A DNA stretch of 64,000 nt from Drosophila persimilis (GCF_003286085.1 NW_020825289.1:7750001-7814000); one strand, 5' to 3'. Shown: positions 21,101-55,418, counted from the stretch's first letter. Translations and numbers: made by a program. The notes: generated by a model from the letters alone, not told the origin.

Positions 21101-24052
21101 GTTGCTGCTGCTGCTGCTGCATCTGTATCTGTATCTGTGTGAAGCCATGCGTACAATCTTCAATATGAGTTCGATAAACCCGCTCGCGTTTGGCTTGGCG
21201 TGCGCCGACAGTCTCCGACCACGTGCCCCTTCCTCTTCCCCATCCTATTGTTTTGGGAGGGAAAGGAATGCCATGCCTGCTGCTGCTGTTGCTGTTGCTT
21301 GCTTGGCTGAATGGATGATGATGGTCACTCAGCATGAAAGACGCCCCATCTTGTCCGGCCAGTCTTGGCCGTGGTCTCCTCTTTTCTGTTCTCTTTTCCC
21401 CGTTCCGTTTTTAGAACCATCTCAAGTCAAGTGCTGCTGCAGTGCTTCTCGCCAAGCCAAGCCATTCCATTACTGGTTGCACTCATAATCATAATTTTTG
21501 CTATTGCACAAAGGAGAACTCCATTCCGAACGGCCTCTTCTGGCTCTAATTGAAACTGGGGAGGGGGGGATGCCAAAAGGCAATCGAAAATGAGTTCTCA
21601 AGAGGGAAACTGTCGCAGATTCCGACCGAACAAGCAGGTTGTTCGAAGGCGAGGGAAACACATCCAAACATAAGTAAAAGAATGTCTCAATTTGTGTTAT
21701 CTCTGGGTAAAAAAACATATGGGACACATGTCCGTTTGTCTTGGACTGATAAGAATCGTGTGTAATTTGATTTAATTCTGATTTGGGGGCAGGAGAAACC
21801 TGTCTCCTTATCGCAGGGAATCCTCACTTGAGGCTAGGGAATTATGACAGTGTAAATATATAGGGAAAGCATAGATTATTCTTGGCTACAGATAAGGAAT
21901 CGGTAAAAATATACTTTTACAGATAAAAGACGATAAATCGTAAACATCGAAGCGAAGCAGGATGGTCAAGAAATAACTAAAAGAAAAACCTATACAGATG
22001 GGTTTTCTTTTAACAGCAATATTCACACTTTTGTGGCCCATTGTGTAGCACCTTCAGTGCTCTTTAAAGATTAATTTTGTGTCTTTGTCATTCCAAAGAT
22101 CTGAAACGGGTTCTCCGAAAGAGTTCGACATGAATGAAGTCATCAATAACTGTGTCAGCAAACAAACCATTTTCTTGGCGGGCTGCGTCGAAGCATTCTT
22201 TTGCAGACCGTTTGGGTTTTGTCTCTGGGATTAAAAGCTCCATCAAATTCAGGGGGGAACATTGCATTTTGATAGGCCACGATATTGGCGTAGGTCGTAG
22301 ACCGTCCAGCTATGCGAATTGGTCAACAGGTGGAGGGAAAACCTGTTTAGTCTGCCTGCTGCCTGCCAAGCCAGAGCCGTGCCCCACTCTTCCCCTCCCC
22401 AGACGCGAGAAACTGTCCAAAGCATAATTTGAATGGGCAACGAAACGGAAAAACTCTGGCTGCACTTTGCAGATCCATTGTAAAAAGATGTGGATGTGGA
22501 TGGGGCTGGGGCTGGGGGCTGGGAGCTGAAGCGAGATGTCTGAAACTCAAATTTCATAAATAAAGGCTAGTGTAAACAATTCGAAGAAAAATTATAATAA
22601 ATGGCTGGTTTGCTGGTGGTTTAGACGCCCACACATTGGATGAGCCAAGAGAGACGGAGGGCATATGCACACACACATACACACATACATAAGCATATGC
22701 ATCTATTTTTTTTGAGCATTCATATCCATCCTTGTATCCATATGTTTGTAATAAAGTTTTGGTTCTTTTTCTCCGTTTGTTTCAAATGTCACAAATGGAA
22801 ATGGTGGCATTTATGATTTCATTATCTGGCGTTTGCGTTTGCTATTTGTTTTTGGCATTCCACAGAGCGATAGCCGAAAGCTAAACAGAGAGAATCAAAT
22901 AGTAAAAGCAAACGGCAGTTTTGGGCTCTTACTGGGTTTAAACTCGATCGTTTTTGCTGTTTTGAGAGATTATAATGCGTTAATTGCCGGTGGAACTGTG
23001 GAACTGGCAGGCACTGGTGCCAGTGGCCATTCGATAATCTGCGGCAACTTTCTACCCAGGGAGTTGGCCACAAAGAAGAAAAATGGTTCGATTTGGAGGC
23101 CCCCAAAAGCGTGAGCAGACACGCAAGTGCCCCAACCTCGGCTAGGGTCTCTCCTTCTCTCTCTCTCTTGCCCTGCCTTTCGCATGCGTAAGCCGTTTTT
23201 TTTGTTTTTAGCGATTAGGTCATGCAACAGCAGCTACCACGGACGAACAGAGAGAGAGAGGGAGAGAGAGAGTCAAAGAGAGGAAAACGATAACAAAGGT
23301 TCCATTTTCCGGCTTCAAAATCAATTTTCGGTTGTTGTTGCAGTTCTCATGAATGGGAGTTTCTTTTGTTGTATTTCCAAGTTCGAACAGCTCCCCATAC
23401 TCGAAAACCTGGTCCAGTCCCTAATAGCAATTGTTGTTTGCATTGGGATTCTACGGCAGAGTACGCTACGCTCTTCCGACTATGGGAATACTCTATATTC
23501 CAACTGGATTATGGACGATCTACTTGGAATGCAACAGGCAGGAAAAACAAAAACAAATAATAGAAATTCTGACTGTAGATCTGCTGTATTCTCGAAAACT
23601 GTGAGTGCCACTGCCACTTCTCGTACCCGTACCCTCCTTTATGAGTGGCGGATATCAAAACCAGTCAAATGTTAAGTAGGTGTCGGTCGCATATTAAAAC
23701 GCTCGCCTGCCGGAGCGCGCGGACAAGTGGGAGCGGCGACGGCGACGGCGACTCGCATTACCTCACTCAGCGCACCATTTTGGCAAAGAGAGTAGGTGGG
23801 AAGTAAACGCTGCTCTCCGCTCCACTCCACTCCGCTCCGCTCAGCCAACGAAGGAATGTTAATGAGTGCCGTGCCGCGATATTTAGTTTGTGTTTCTTCG
23901 AGTATAAGCATATTTTTATTAGTAACTATACACACACACACACACGCACCGTCAAACAAGCACACACAATCGCCCCGGCTAGGCGGGGGCTTAGAGTAAA
24001 GGCTAAAAATATGTTTAACCTGTCGTATTTCCTGTGATTCGGCGGCATCCAT
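8625..24052 (-). CDS. Patronin: Patronin (CAMSAP family microtubule minus-end protein)
   Basis: Twenty-three coding exons in transcription order: 24052-24020, 20822-20511, 20450-20362, 20301-20166, 20111-19861, 19790-19690, 18739-18587, 17728-17591, 17346-17101, 16778-16716, 16527-16363, 16295-16163, 16094-15734, 15679-15578, 15281-15135, 14917-13190, 13121-12885, 12826-12628, 12075-12004, 11464-11357, 10298-10104, 9113-8828, 8769-8625. Together they are 5,400 nt (1,799 aa) with every phase matching. An N-terminal calponin-homology domain (~150-305), Ser/Gln-rich linkers, coiled coils and a C-terminal CKK domain (~1657-1799) define the CAMSAP/Patronin family. Known role: binds and protects microtubule minus ends from kinesin-13 depolymerisation, organising non-centrosomal arrays. 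The start MDAAESQEIRQ joins directly to ARQRASVKWLLSKAF. Transcripts probably skip some of the phase-symmetric exons. Confidence 0.96.
9114..12627 (-). other. Patronin: Patronin 3' introns
   Basis: Introns 9114-10103 (990 nt), 10299-11356, 11465-12003 and 12076-12627 surround the three linker exons. They are AT-rich with short simple repeats (a GATAG/GGATA run near 11210-11290). I see no additional exon that keeps phase and resembles the family, but very short alternative exons would be missed. Confidence 0.5.
10104..12075 (-). CDS. Patronin: Patronin pre-CKK linker exons (three phase 1-1 exons)
   Basis: Exons 12075-12004 (72 nt), 11464-11357 (108 nt) and 10298-10104 (195 nt) each start and end in phase 1. 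They encode ESPDDYPSTSSTPIGRRGSYKTSR, then EPAAVERGRTLSRISVAKG..SLMNLC, then DTDSGLGRATPPRRAPSPGM..LTPNFNMEYSG. They are basic, Ser/Thr-rich and probably disordered, a typical phosphoregulated linker before the CKK. Each can be skipped without a frameshift. The third exon contains an internal CAG|GTAGGC (10230-10229) that looks like a splice site but is coding here. Confidence 0.88.
12628..13121 (-). CDS. Patronin: Patronin coiled-coil exons
   Basis: Exon 13121-12885 (79 codons, phase 0-0) encodes a Glu/Arg/Lys-rich helix from ESVDEMERRKEKIMLLSLQR to KKAIEEAERE, a long charged coiled coil. Exon 12826-12628 continues with GKTLDRPDLHVKLQPQSS and TIHVDDASVDISEASSISSR. The intron between them is 58 nt. 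In CAMSAPs this coiled-coil region mediates partner binding such as spectraplakin or katanin; which partners apply here is inference. Confidence 0.94.
13190..14917 (-). CDS. Patronin: Patronin large low-complexity exon
   Basis: A single 1,728-nt exon (576 codons, phase 0-0) running from QQTYGSQQHLSDHHY to ALVIGADATNLDP. It is rich in Gln (CAG/CAA runs near 14340-14380 and 13870-13940), His, Pro and Ser, with a Gly-rich run near 14215-14270. It is expected to be disordered. The antisense strand is open over long stretches only because of CTG repeats. The acceptor CATCATCCAG at 14918 is preceded by a CTAAC branch-site match. Confidence 0.92.
15101..15127. repeat. (GATG)n microsatellite beside a Patronin splice donor
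   Basis: About seven GATG units. On the minus strand they begin within 10 nt of the donor of exon 15281-15135. Confidence 0.85.
15135..16094 (-). CDS. Patronin: Patronin central helical exons
   Basis: Exons 16094-15734, 15679-15578 and 15281-15135. The first ends in a charged helix (IRMKLEEKRRRIEQDKRK..LRHQEK), the second encodes EDLESCPEVMKWETMSNESK..DLDKYQ, and the third QSIAIMNMNLQDIQQDIHRL, a Gln-rich coiled coil ending ANMLNQ. The third exon's acceptor GTGCAG|CAAAGC (15282) is unusual: there is no AG on the minus strand for about 210 nt upstream and no good pyrimidine tract. An in-frame TAA just upstream (about 15314) excludes a longer exon. Confidence 0.9.
16163..18739 (-). CDS. Patronin: Patronin run of phase-symmetric cassette-like exons
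   Basis: Exons 18739-18587, 17728-17591, 17346-17101, 16778-16716 and 16527-16363 all enter and leave in phase 1; 16295-16163 (phase 1-2) follows. The products are VIARRTLGANEHGICHRRGL; VPHSNSFSGGLNRRSTPPNE; AFVVHKSRGITTLSSMHS plus a poly-Gln/His run; the short 63-nt GDFVAAGRPSNWEQSRRPSF; and RRSRRNSSSEDSQLTIENF with an Arg/Asp repeat. Any internal member can be skipped in frame, so several isoforms are likely. The 63-nt exon is the best cassette candidate. Confidence 0.88.
17174..17295. repeat. Patronin: CTG/CAG-rich coding tract in Patronin
   Basis: Mixed CAG/CAA/CAC codons on the minus strand encode Gln runs broken by His, within exon 17346-17101. Confidence 0.85.
18395..18427. repeat. 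CAAA/CGAA tetranucleotide tract
   Basis: Five CAAA units run into four CGAA units in a Patronin intron. Confidence 0.8.
18830..18851. repeat. (GT)n microsatellite
   Basis: About eleven TG units in a Patronin intron, followed by GTGAGTGT variants. Confidence 0.85.
19405..19432. repeat. (TTCC)n microsatellite
   Basis: Seven TTCC/CTTC units in a Patronin intron. Confidence 0.85.
19690..20822 (-). CDS. Patronin: Patronin calponin-homology domain exons
   Basis: Exons 20822-20511, 20450-20362, 20301-20166, 20111-19861 and 19790-19690. They encode the conserved N-terminus ARQRASVKWLLSKAFNNRVP and the divergent CAMSAP CH domain: YEQALLAWISHACAALKKRI, DFQDLCDGICLALLIAYYCP, HNILLVSNFSQ and LLLTDLFNLFEIHPAKC. 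The introns here are 50-70 nt. Confidence 0.95.
20823..24019 (-). other. Patronin: Patronin intron 1 (3.2 kb)
   Basis: Separates the 11-codon first exon from the CH-domain exons. It contains CTG, GA/TC and CA tracts and no supported gene on either strand. Intronic enhancers or an alternative promoter are plausible but not demonstrable from sequence. Confidence 0.5.
24020..24052 (-). CDS. Patronin: Patronin first coding exon (11 codons)
   Basis: The minus-strand ATG at 24052 encodes MDAAESQEIRQ, with donor CAG|GTTAAA at 24019. It joins in phase 0 to ARQRAS, recreating the known Patronin N-terminus. The upstream 5' UTR carries a CAG/CAA-rich run (24065-24125). Confidence 0.88.
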
Positions 24053-25244
24053 GCTGACGGCTATACGCTGCTGCTGCTGTTGCTGCGGCGGCGACTGGTG
24101 GTGCTGCTGCTGCAGCTGCTGCTACAGCAGATGAGGGGAGATGACGGTGCAACAACCCGAGTCTACGAAATTTTCTCTGCGCGGCGGGCAAAACGGATGA
24201 CACTCCGGCTGGCTGTCCGACGCCCAGTCTCCGTTGCACTTGGCACTTCACTTTGCTCTCTCTCACACTCTCCGACACTCTGTCTCTCGCTCCACGCGCT
24301 TTTCCTTTTGTTATTTTCCACACTTTCCTATTACGCTGTCTTCGCTGCTGTGTTGTGTTTTTTTTTTTGGTGGGACGACGCCTCTCTTGCGGAATTTTCA
24401 CTTCAGCCTAGACAGAAAAACACAACGGAATAATTTGATTGGCATTTTAGCAACTCAACTGCATTTGAGATGAGGATTAATTGCGCACACGCATCGGCAG
24501 CGGCAGCAGTAAGCAGAAAACGATTTATTTAAGCAGCCAAAGACGGTGGAAAACTAGCAAAAGAAAAATGTGAATCATTCAGTGGGGCACACTAGGCAGT
24601 GGGCGGCAGTGCGCGGGCCGAAGGGGGGGTTGGGGTTGCTTTGCTCCACTGTGCAGCAAATTGAAGCAGTGGGGCCATAACAGTCTGTAAGGCTTACAGT
24701 CGACTGTTGTCGGAGTTAGAGGGCTTAAGATGCTGCATCAGCTGTTGCAATTTAGTCGCATAGGCGACACCCAGACGCACTTTTCAGCACGCAGGCAACG
24801 CGTTTCGATTAGTTAGTGTATAATTATCGCGGTGGCTTTTACAGTTTTTTGCAATTTGCAGGTTTTCCTGGCTCCGGCGACAGTAATAAATGAAAACATT
24901 TTTCTTTTGCTTGCTGTTGTTGTTCGTCTTGCTGTTTGCCTCTCTTTCGTTCGCGATACGCTGCCAATACTGCTGCTGAGCACTGTTACTGTTATGCTCT
25001 TCGCTCTCATTGGAGGGCACGGCGGATGGGGCGAGTGATGACCGAAAAAGCTGTGTATGTGTGAGTGGCCTACGCACATTTTTGCCTGATTCCGCACTGA
25101 TTTATATTCTCTTTGACATTCATATGCATTTCACACGATTCACGCTCACTTTCACTTAGTAAGTTACTATGTTTAATACTATAATTTAGCTTGAAATTAA
25201 TTAAATCGCGAACAACTACCAGTTTCTTCTCTTCTTTTCGGACT
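24053..25244 (-). promoter_or_regulatory. Patronin: Patronin 5' UTR and promoter region
   Basis: This is upstream of the Patronin start on the minus strand. The proximal part (24065-24125) is a CAG/CTG-rich 5' UTR. No TATA box or clear initiator stands out. A DRE at 25245-25252 marks the outer limit of a plausible promoter. The transcription start is not placed. Confidence 0.45.
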
Positions 25245-25252
25245 TATCGATA
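25245..25252. promoter_or_regulatory. DRE / BEAF-type palindrome TATCGATA
   Basis: The perfect 8-bp palindrome TATCGATA is the core of the DREF response element and contains the BEAF-32 target CGATA on both strands. It lies between the divergent Patronin and BEAF-32 transcription units. A further CGATA is at 25527-25531, within AATCGATAT. Confidence 0.65.
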
Positions 25253-25281
25253 AAATATATGGGCAACCCTCAGACATACAC

Positions 25282-25325
25282 CCAGTGCTGCCAGATTTTG
25301 ATCGTCAAAATAAGCTAGATTTCAC
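25282..25325 (+). repeat. Short promoter-like repeat, copy 1
   Basis: Contains CAGTGCTGCCA, a T-rich spacer, then AAGCTAGATTT. It matches copy 2 (25856-25892) read on the opposite strand. Further AAGCTAG units follow to 25350. Confidence 0.4.
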
Positions 25326-25855
25326 AAAAATACAAGCTAGAACAAGCTAAAAATTTAAGAAAAGGCTGCAAAAAAAGCAGCACATAGATAAATACTTTTA
25401 GAATTGTGTTATTATTTCATCCCATTCGCTATTACTCCAATCGGTATATTTATCGCTGGAACGTATTAAATTTTAAATATTCCCGGTAATTGGTAGCTGT
25501 GGCAACATTTTCCATGACAGCGCAATCGATATCCGTTAAATTTCAAAAGAATTTTAGTCCTATAAATCAAACAATTAAATATTTCTAAAATTTATATATT
25601 TATATTTCTTAAATTTAAGTTTAAGGATTTAACGGTCATTTTGTTGCTAAGTTTGGTTTTAATGATATTCATTTGACTGTGGTGGACTTAAAATTCCAAT
25701 GGCAAATAAAGCTATTTCTTTAAAAGGTTGGTTTTTGTCAGTACTTCTTACCAAAACTTTATAGTGTCATCTGTACTTTGCCAAGAAACTAAGTGAAATT
25801 TTTAGTGATATAATAAAAAGGCTAGATTTTCAAGCATATCCGTTTTAAAATAAGT

Positions 25856-25892
25856 AAATCTAGCCTAAAAGAGGTAAAATGGCAACACTGCA
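25856..25892 (-). repeat. Short promoter-like repeat, copy 2 (inverted)
   Basis: The reverse strand reads GCAGTGTTGCCA, spacer, GGCTAGATTTA. The core TGGCAACAC fits the fly core-promoter motif TGGYAACR. Confidence 0.4.
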
Positions 25893-26656
25893 AATACCGT
25901 CTCATTTAAAAAAAATACCGTAATTATACCGAGGAAAAAACGAACCAGGCACACTTAAGCCCCCTTTATTTAAACAGTTCAACGAATTGAGGTAAATTGC
26001 GGAAAACAATAATGTTTGTAAGTTCATCTCGTCAAAATACCTCCTTTGATATTAGATTTGACACATAATTCAAAATATTCTTGCTCGCTGATCACAGATT
26101 TTTACCAAGCTTATTGCAATCAACTTAGAACTCCATTTGGTTCAGCTTGTATATGCTGCAGGACGGATCAATCCGGATATCAAAAATCAACGGAGTCTCT
26201 CCATTTGAAAATGACGAAGCTCCCAGGCCGTTTGATTAGTTTTATCCGGAAGCGTCTTCAACGGAATATCCTATATCTGCTGGTTGTCTATTGAATGCGG
26301 TCCTATATCGAAAATTGTATTGCACATCCGCCAAAAGACAATACAATCGCATGCAGAGGATTGGACTCCGTTTCCCTCCGTTTGCATTTCTTTGGAAGTG
26401 AACCCTGACATTGGAATATTAGTAGGTGACCATCGTGCGGTTCTGTTATTGTACCAATTTCAAATGTGTTTACCCCAACCAATTGTCTACATGCAATGGC
26501 GGCACCTCGTTTCTCGTACACCTTGCACCGACAAAAAGCAACAACAGTTTACAGCACTGTTTTGTGCGTGACTGAATGTCGTGACATGCGTGCTTTGCTT
26601 GTATTTGTGTAAATTTTATTATTTAGGATTGTTTTGTTGTGAATCCAACTATTGCA

Positions 26657-28563
26657 ATGCACGTCGAGAAGAAATCGGAGCTCCGGAGCCTCCTCAAGTC
26701 GGGCGACAAGCGTTGTAAATTGGTTGAGCCAAGGAATACAAAGAGCTGCGTCTGGAGGTTTTTCAACTTGGTCTCCTGCGACGACAAAATAGAGCCGTAC
26801 GCCTGCTGTAAAACCTGCGGAGATCTGCTATCCTATAGTGGAAAGACAGGCACTGGAAGCTTACTCCGGCACAGGTGCTTGCACTCAAACTCAAATAACG
26901 GTAAGTTAAGGATCTGATATATTCACGCACGTCACGTCCCTCACTGCCACGCGTGCCCTCCGTGCCCGGAATAGATGGGGCACGGATCATTACCATCGCG
27001 ATAGAATCAGAGACCGCCTCTTCTGAGTACCGTAATCTGAGACCGATATGTACCTATCTCCGTTCTTTAAAAATAAAAGTGTTTCAAATAAAAATAACAA
27101 TTTTCTGGGGGTTAATAGACGTACATACATACATACTGGCATACATAAGTGAACCAAATAGTATGTACAAAAGTTTTCAGTGCCCATTATCAGGGTTGCC
27201 CATCAACAGAAAATCTAAGAAATTTGTTTTTAAGTACATATGTGCCAGTTTATGTATTTGTGACTATTGTAAAATTAAATTTAGCAAATACAACTAATAG
27301 AGCGCATTTAGCTATTTATTCAATGCAATTTTTTGTTTTTTTTTTGCTCTCATTCTTGGTTTCTTTGTTTTCCTCCCTTATACTTTTACGTTTTGCAACA
27401 CTAAAACGGGTACAGCACTGGACAACACTCACGCCAGCTACGCTAATATAATCGGCATTTCATTTGTAGAGAAAATTTTAGTTTTTCACAAATTAATTCA
27501 TAATTAACATCTAAAGATGCCAAAGGGACGCGTGAGCAATGTGTGGCAGCACTACGACATCAACGAGGACTGCGAAAACTTTGCGATATGCCGCTATTGC
27601 GGAAATAATATATCGCGTGGTGGCATGGCCAGCAATTTAAAGGGCAACAATACCACAAATTTGTGGACGCATCTGCGCCACAAGCATAGCGACGAGGTGG
27701 TCGTAAATCCCGTGCAGAGCCGTCAGGGGCGTCTTATTCCCATTCTAAAAAAAGGTAAACAACTATCACTTCAGCACAGTTATCAGCAAGTGACCATTTT
27801 AGGCGGGCGGTCAAACGCGCTATCGAGTATTGGGCGCGCTATGTGCGACTTGGGGTAAAGTAAACTATCGCGGACTGCCATCTCTCGGTGGCCTATTGAT
27901 GTTTTTCGACGAGATTCAATGTATCGCATATCTTATTAACAAACACTCTATCGCATACATATAATTGCAGAGAAAACTGTGCGAATAACTAAGGCCAAGC
28001 AACTGCGGGAGCCATTGCATGTGGCCAAGCCGAAGATTGAAAGGCAGTCCACATCGTTTGTCGCCGAGACCGGCGCACTCCCGCAGAAGTGGGAGGAGTA
28101 TGAGCAAAACGATGGGATCAGCGAGGACATCAAGGACATTATCTACAACGAAGATCCGCTCTGCTACAGTCCCATACACGTTATGGAGGAGGAGGTCGCC
28201 CTCGAGTCTGGCGAAAAGGTCACCGTGCTGAACCCCAGCGGCCATAGCCGCGCCACCATCAGCAGTGCCCCAGTCGTGGCCACTGTGGTGGCCTCGAACA
28301 CCAACACGGCCAACGCGGCCAAACAGCTGAAGAACAACCTGGAGACATCCATCGACCGCCTGACCACGGTCAGCGAGCAACTGAGCTACATCATTCAGCA
28401 GAGCCACGAGGAACATAGCAAGGACGACGACTACTACTTCGCCCTGAGCCTTGTGCCCAGCATGCGCCAGATGTCGCTGAGCCGCAAGCTATATGTGCGC
28501 ACCAAGATCCAGGAGGTTATCTTCAAGACGAGCGAGGAGGCCACCTCCGGCAAGGACGAATGA
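26657..28563 (+). CDS. BEAF-32: BEAF-32 insulator protein, isoform with upstream first exon
   Basis: Exons 26657-26900 and 27971-28563 give 278 aa. The first exon starts MHVEKKSELRSLLKSGDK and carries a BED zinc finger: aromatic VWRFF, Cys pair CKTC, then HRCLH. It ends in phase 1 at a strong GTAAGT donor and joins the common exon to read GEKTVRITKAK. Boundary element-associated factor 32 binds CGATA clusters near promoters and acts in chromatin insulation and housekeeping promoter function. D. melanogaster BEAF-32 likewise has two isoforms (32A/32B) with alternative BED-finger first exons and a shared remainder; I do not assign which letter this exon is. An in-frame GTG lies 6 codons upstream, but the ATG is preferred. 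Confidence 0.93.
26901..27516 (+). other. BEAF-32: BEAF-32 alternative intron / promoter of downstream first exon
   Basis: Intronic for the upstream isoform and promoter plus 5' UTR for the downstream one. It has CGATA motifs at 26999-27003 and 27044-27048 and an ACATACAT repeat near 27122-27148. No TATA box is obvious before 27517. Confidence 0.6.
27517..28563 (+). CDS. BEAF-32: BEAF-32 insulator protein, isoform with downstream first exon
   Basis: Exons 27517-27754 and 27971-28563 give 276 aa. The first exon (MPKGRVSNVWQHYDINED) has its own BED finger: VWQHY, CRYC, HLRHKH. It ends in phase 1, matching the other first exon. The shared exon encodes an acidic middle region, an amphipathic helix (KNNLETSIDRLTTVSEQLSY) suited to self-association, and a C-terminal BESS motif (YFALSLVPSMRQMSLSRKL), which mediates protein interaction. 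The 216-nt intron contains four TATCG motifs in the same orientation, the recognition core of BEAF itself. The gene is convergent with knot. Confidence 0.95.
27821..27953. promoter_or_regulatory. BEAF-32: Cluster of four TATCG (CGATA) motifs in BEAF-32 intron
   Basis: TATCG occurs at 27821-27825, 27866-27870, 27922-27926 and 27949-27953, all in one orientation within a 216-nt intron. CGATA clusters are the known BEAF-32 target. Binding is inferred, not shown. Confidence 0.55.
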
Positions 28564-28771
28564 ATAGATTAAGTATAAGCTACCAAGAAGTCGAAGAAAC
28601 GAAAGCAACCAAACAGCAACAGAGACAGCTGTTTGAATGGGTTCTTTCTCGTTTGGGTTTTGGGTAGCTGAATTTAATCGATTAGGCTAAGTGTATGACT
28701 TTATGTATTCTGTAGATCCACTTAATCATCTTTTCTTTCAGCATTAATGTAAAAATTGTATTCACGATAAG

Positions 28772-28777
28772 AATAAA
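28772..28777 (+). terminator. BEAF-32: Poly(A) signal of BEAF-32
   Basis: AATAAA lies 209 nt after the BEAF-32 stop, with a second AATAAAT 12 nt later. Confidence 0.75.
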
Positions 28778-28874
28778 CATCCAAATAAATATCTGGCAGA
28801 GAAACGCAAAAGAGCGATATAGTAGAACAAGTACAGTACATTTTTAATATGTATGACGTTTATTTTAAATAAAT

Positions 28875-28880
28875 TTTATT
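28875..28880 (-). terminator. kn: Poly(A) signal of knot (distal)
   Basis: TTTATT on the plus strand reads AATAAA on the minus strand, with another at 28858-28863. It would give knot a 3' UTR of about 1.35 kb from the distal stop. Confidence 0.5.
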
Positions 28881-29068
28881 TAAATAACTTGTTAAGATTT
28901 ACAAAACAGAGCGTAGCTAGATTAGAATTATAATTATTATTTCTTTGTATTATATTATAATTTACAAATCGATTTGCGGCTAAGGTCTGTCTATGCCTAT
29001 TCTTATAAATATGCATATGGATTCGATTCCTCTCGCTTTGTCCCACTGATTTCGTCAGTGCTCTTGTG

Positions 29069-29090
29069 TAGATCTAGATCTAGATCTAGA
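29069..29090. repeat. Palindromic hexamer tandem (AGATCT)n
   Basis: TAGATC repeats three times in a row, each unit self-complementary, so the whole tract can form a hairpin. Confidence 0.7.
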
Positions 29091-29651
29091 CGTACAAGCA
29101 TACAATACATTATAATACAGATTGCAATAAAACTCCTACAAATCGGTTAATAAACAATAAACTTATGATGTACTCGTATGCCCATGTCTGTGTCTATTCG
29201 TATATATGTATGTATATGTTTGTATATGCACCCAGATATCTTAGGCTTAGGCGTAGGCTTAGAGTCTAGTCAACAAATCGGTAGTTTATCAAACACTCTG
29301 ACTTGAATAGCAAAATGTATACATATATATCTTATGATGATTTGGTGTTCCTCCGAATGAATTTCGTTCCAAATTGTGGATATGATGAGCATTATACAAA
29401 AACGTATGCATGTATGGCTTGTGTTTTGTTTTGTTGTGAGAGATAGATGGCTAGGACTAAGTGCACGATATGTTTGCCAAAAGTTTGTGGTATGTATAAA
29501 TTTCTTGCAATAAGTATTATGCTAGATATGTATGTATGTATGCGGCAAATGTTTAAGTTTTGTGTAGTGTGTATGTATATCTATTTAGGTATATAACATT
29601 TTGATTTCGGTTTTCTCTGGCTGAGTTGAGAGTATTTCCCATAAGTTCGTA

Positions 29652-29673
29652 TCTGGATATGTACATATCCAGA
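29652..29673. repeat. Perfect 22-bp palindrome
   Basis: TCTGGATATGT is followed directly by its exact reverse complement ACATATCCAGA. It lies in the inferred knot 3' UTR. Confidence 0.75.
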
Positions 29674-30223
29674 CGGGTGTCGTCGTATACAAGCATTTAG
29701 TTATGTCCAAAGGTTAATTCAAATTTCATCTGTTTTGGTATATCTGCATTCGTATAATTTTCAATCATCATGGTTATATAAATTGGTATAATTTCCCCTA
29801 TTCACAGATCCGATCGCTATGATATATTTCATTTAGGTGTGCTATATAGTATATATATGTATGTACATAGAGTTTAATCAAATTTCGGGGCCCCCCTGGC
29901 ATGATATGCCTGCCCTTGACGACCCCCCGGATTTCATATGTATTTCCTTTACTCTGATATGGTATTATATATATGTATGTAAGTAGCTAGTATGTATCTA
30001 TATCTATTGCCGAGGCATATTCAAACACAATCAAAAACGGGAATCAATCGACAAAATATACAACTATATTGATAAAGGGTTTTTGAATTTTGGAACCATT
30101 CTCTATTTTCTGGTTATTGCACTTTCGAGCTTCTGCTTATTTCGGATATCTGGAACTCCGGATTGGTTGGGGTGGGGGAGGGGATTATTGGTGGCCTGCC
30201 AATAGCCTCATTTAGTGGTAATA

Positions 30224-55418
<25,195 letters not shown>

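Larger units (their letters stand above)
25253..26656. other. Patronin-BEAF-32 intergenic region, gene-order junction
   Basis: No intact gene. It holds an inverted pair of short promoter-like repeats (25282-25325 and 25856-25892), TGGCAACA motifs at about 25498 and 25880, and a stop-interrupted, coding-like stretch at 26040-26570 that I cannot assign. The 5' UTR and promoter of the first BEAF-32 first exon lie at the right end. Confidence 0.5.
28564..30223. other. Convergent 3' UTRs of BEAF-32 and knot
   Basis: BEAF-32's 3' UTR takes the first ~220 nt. The rest is the probable knot 3' UTR: very AT-rich, with many TATGTATG runs, an AGATCT tandem (29069-29090), a 22-bp palindrome (29652-29673), and a GC-rich island at 29886-29932. 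No ORF. Confidence 0.6.

Noticed and set aside
29241..29262. TTAGGC-like repeats resembling a nematode telomere unit
   Set aside because: Only three imperfect units inside a fly 3' UTR; Drosophila telomeres are not built this way. Coincidence.
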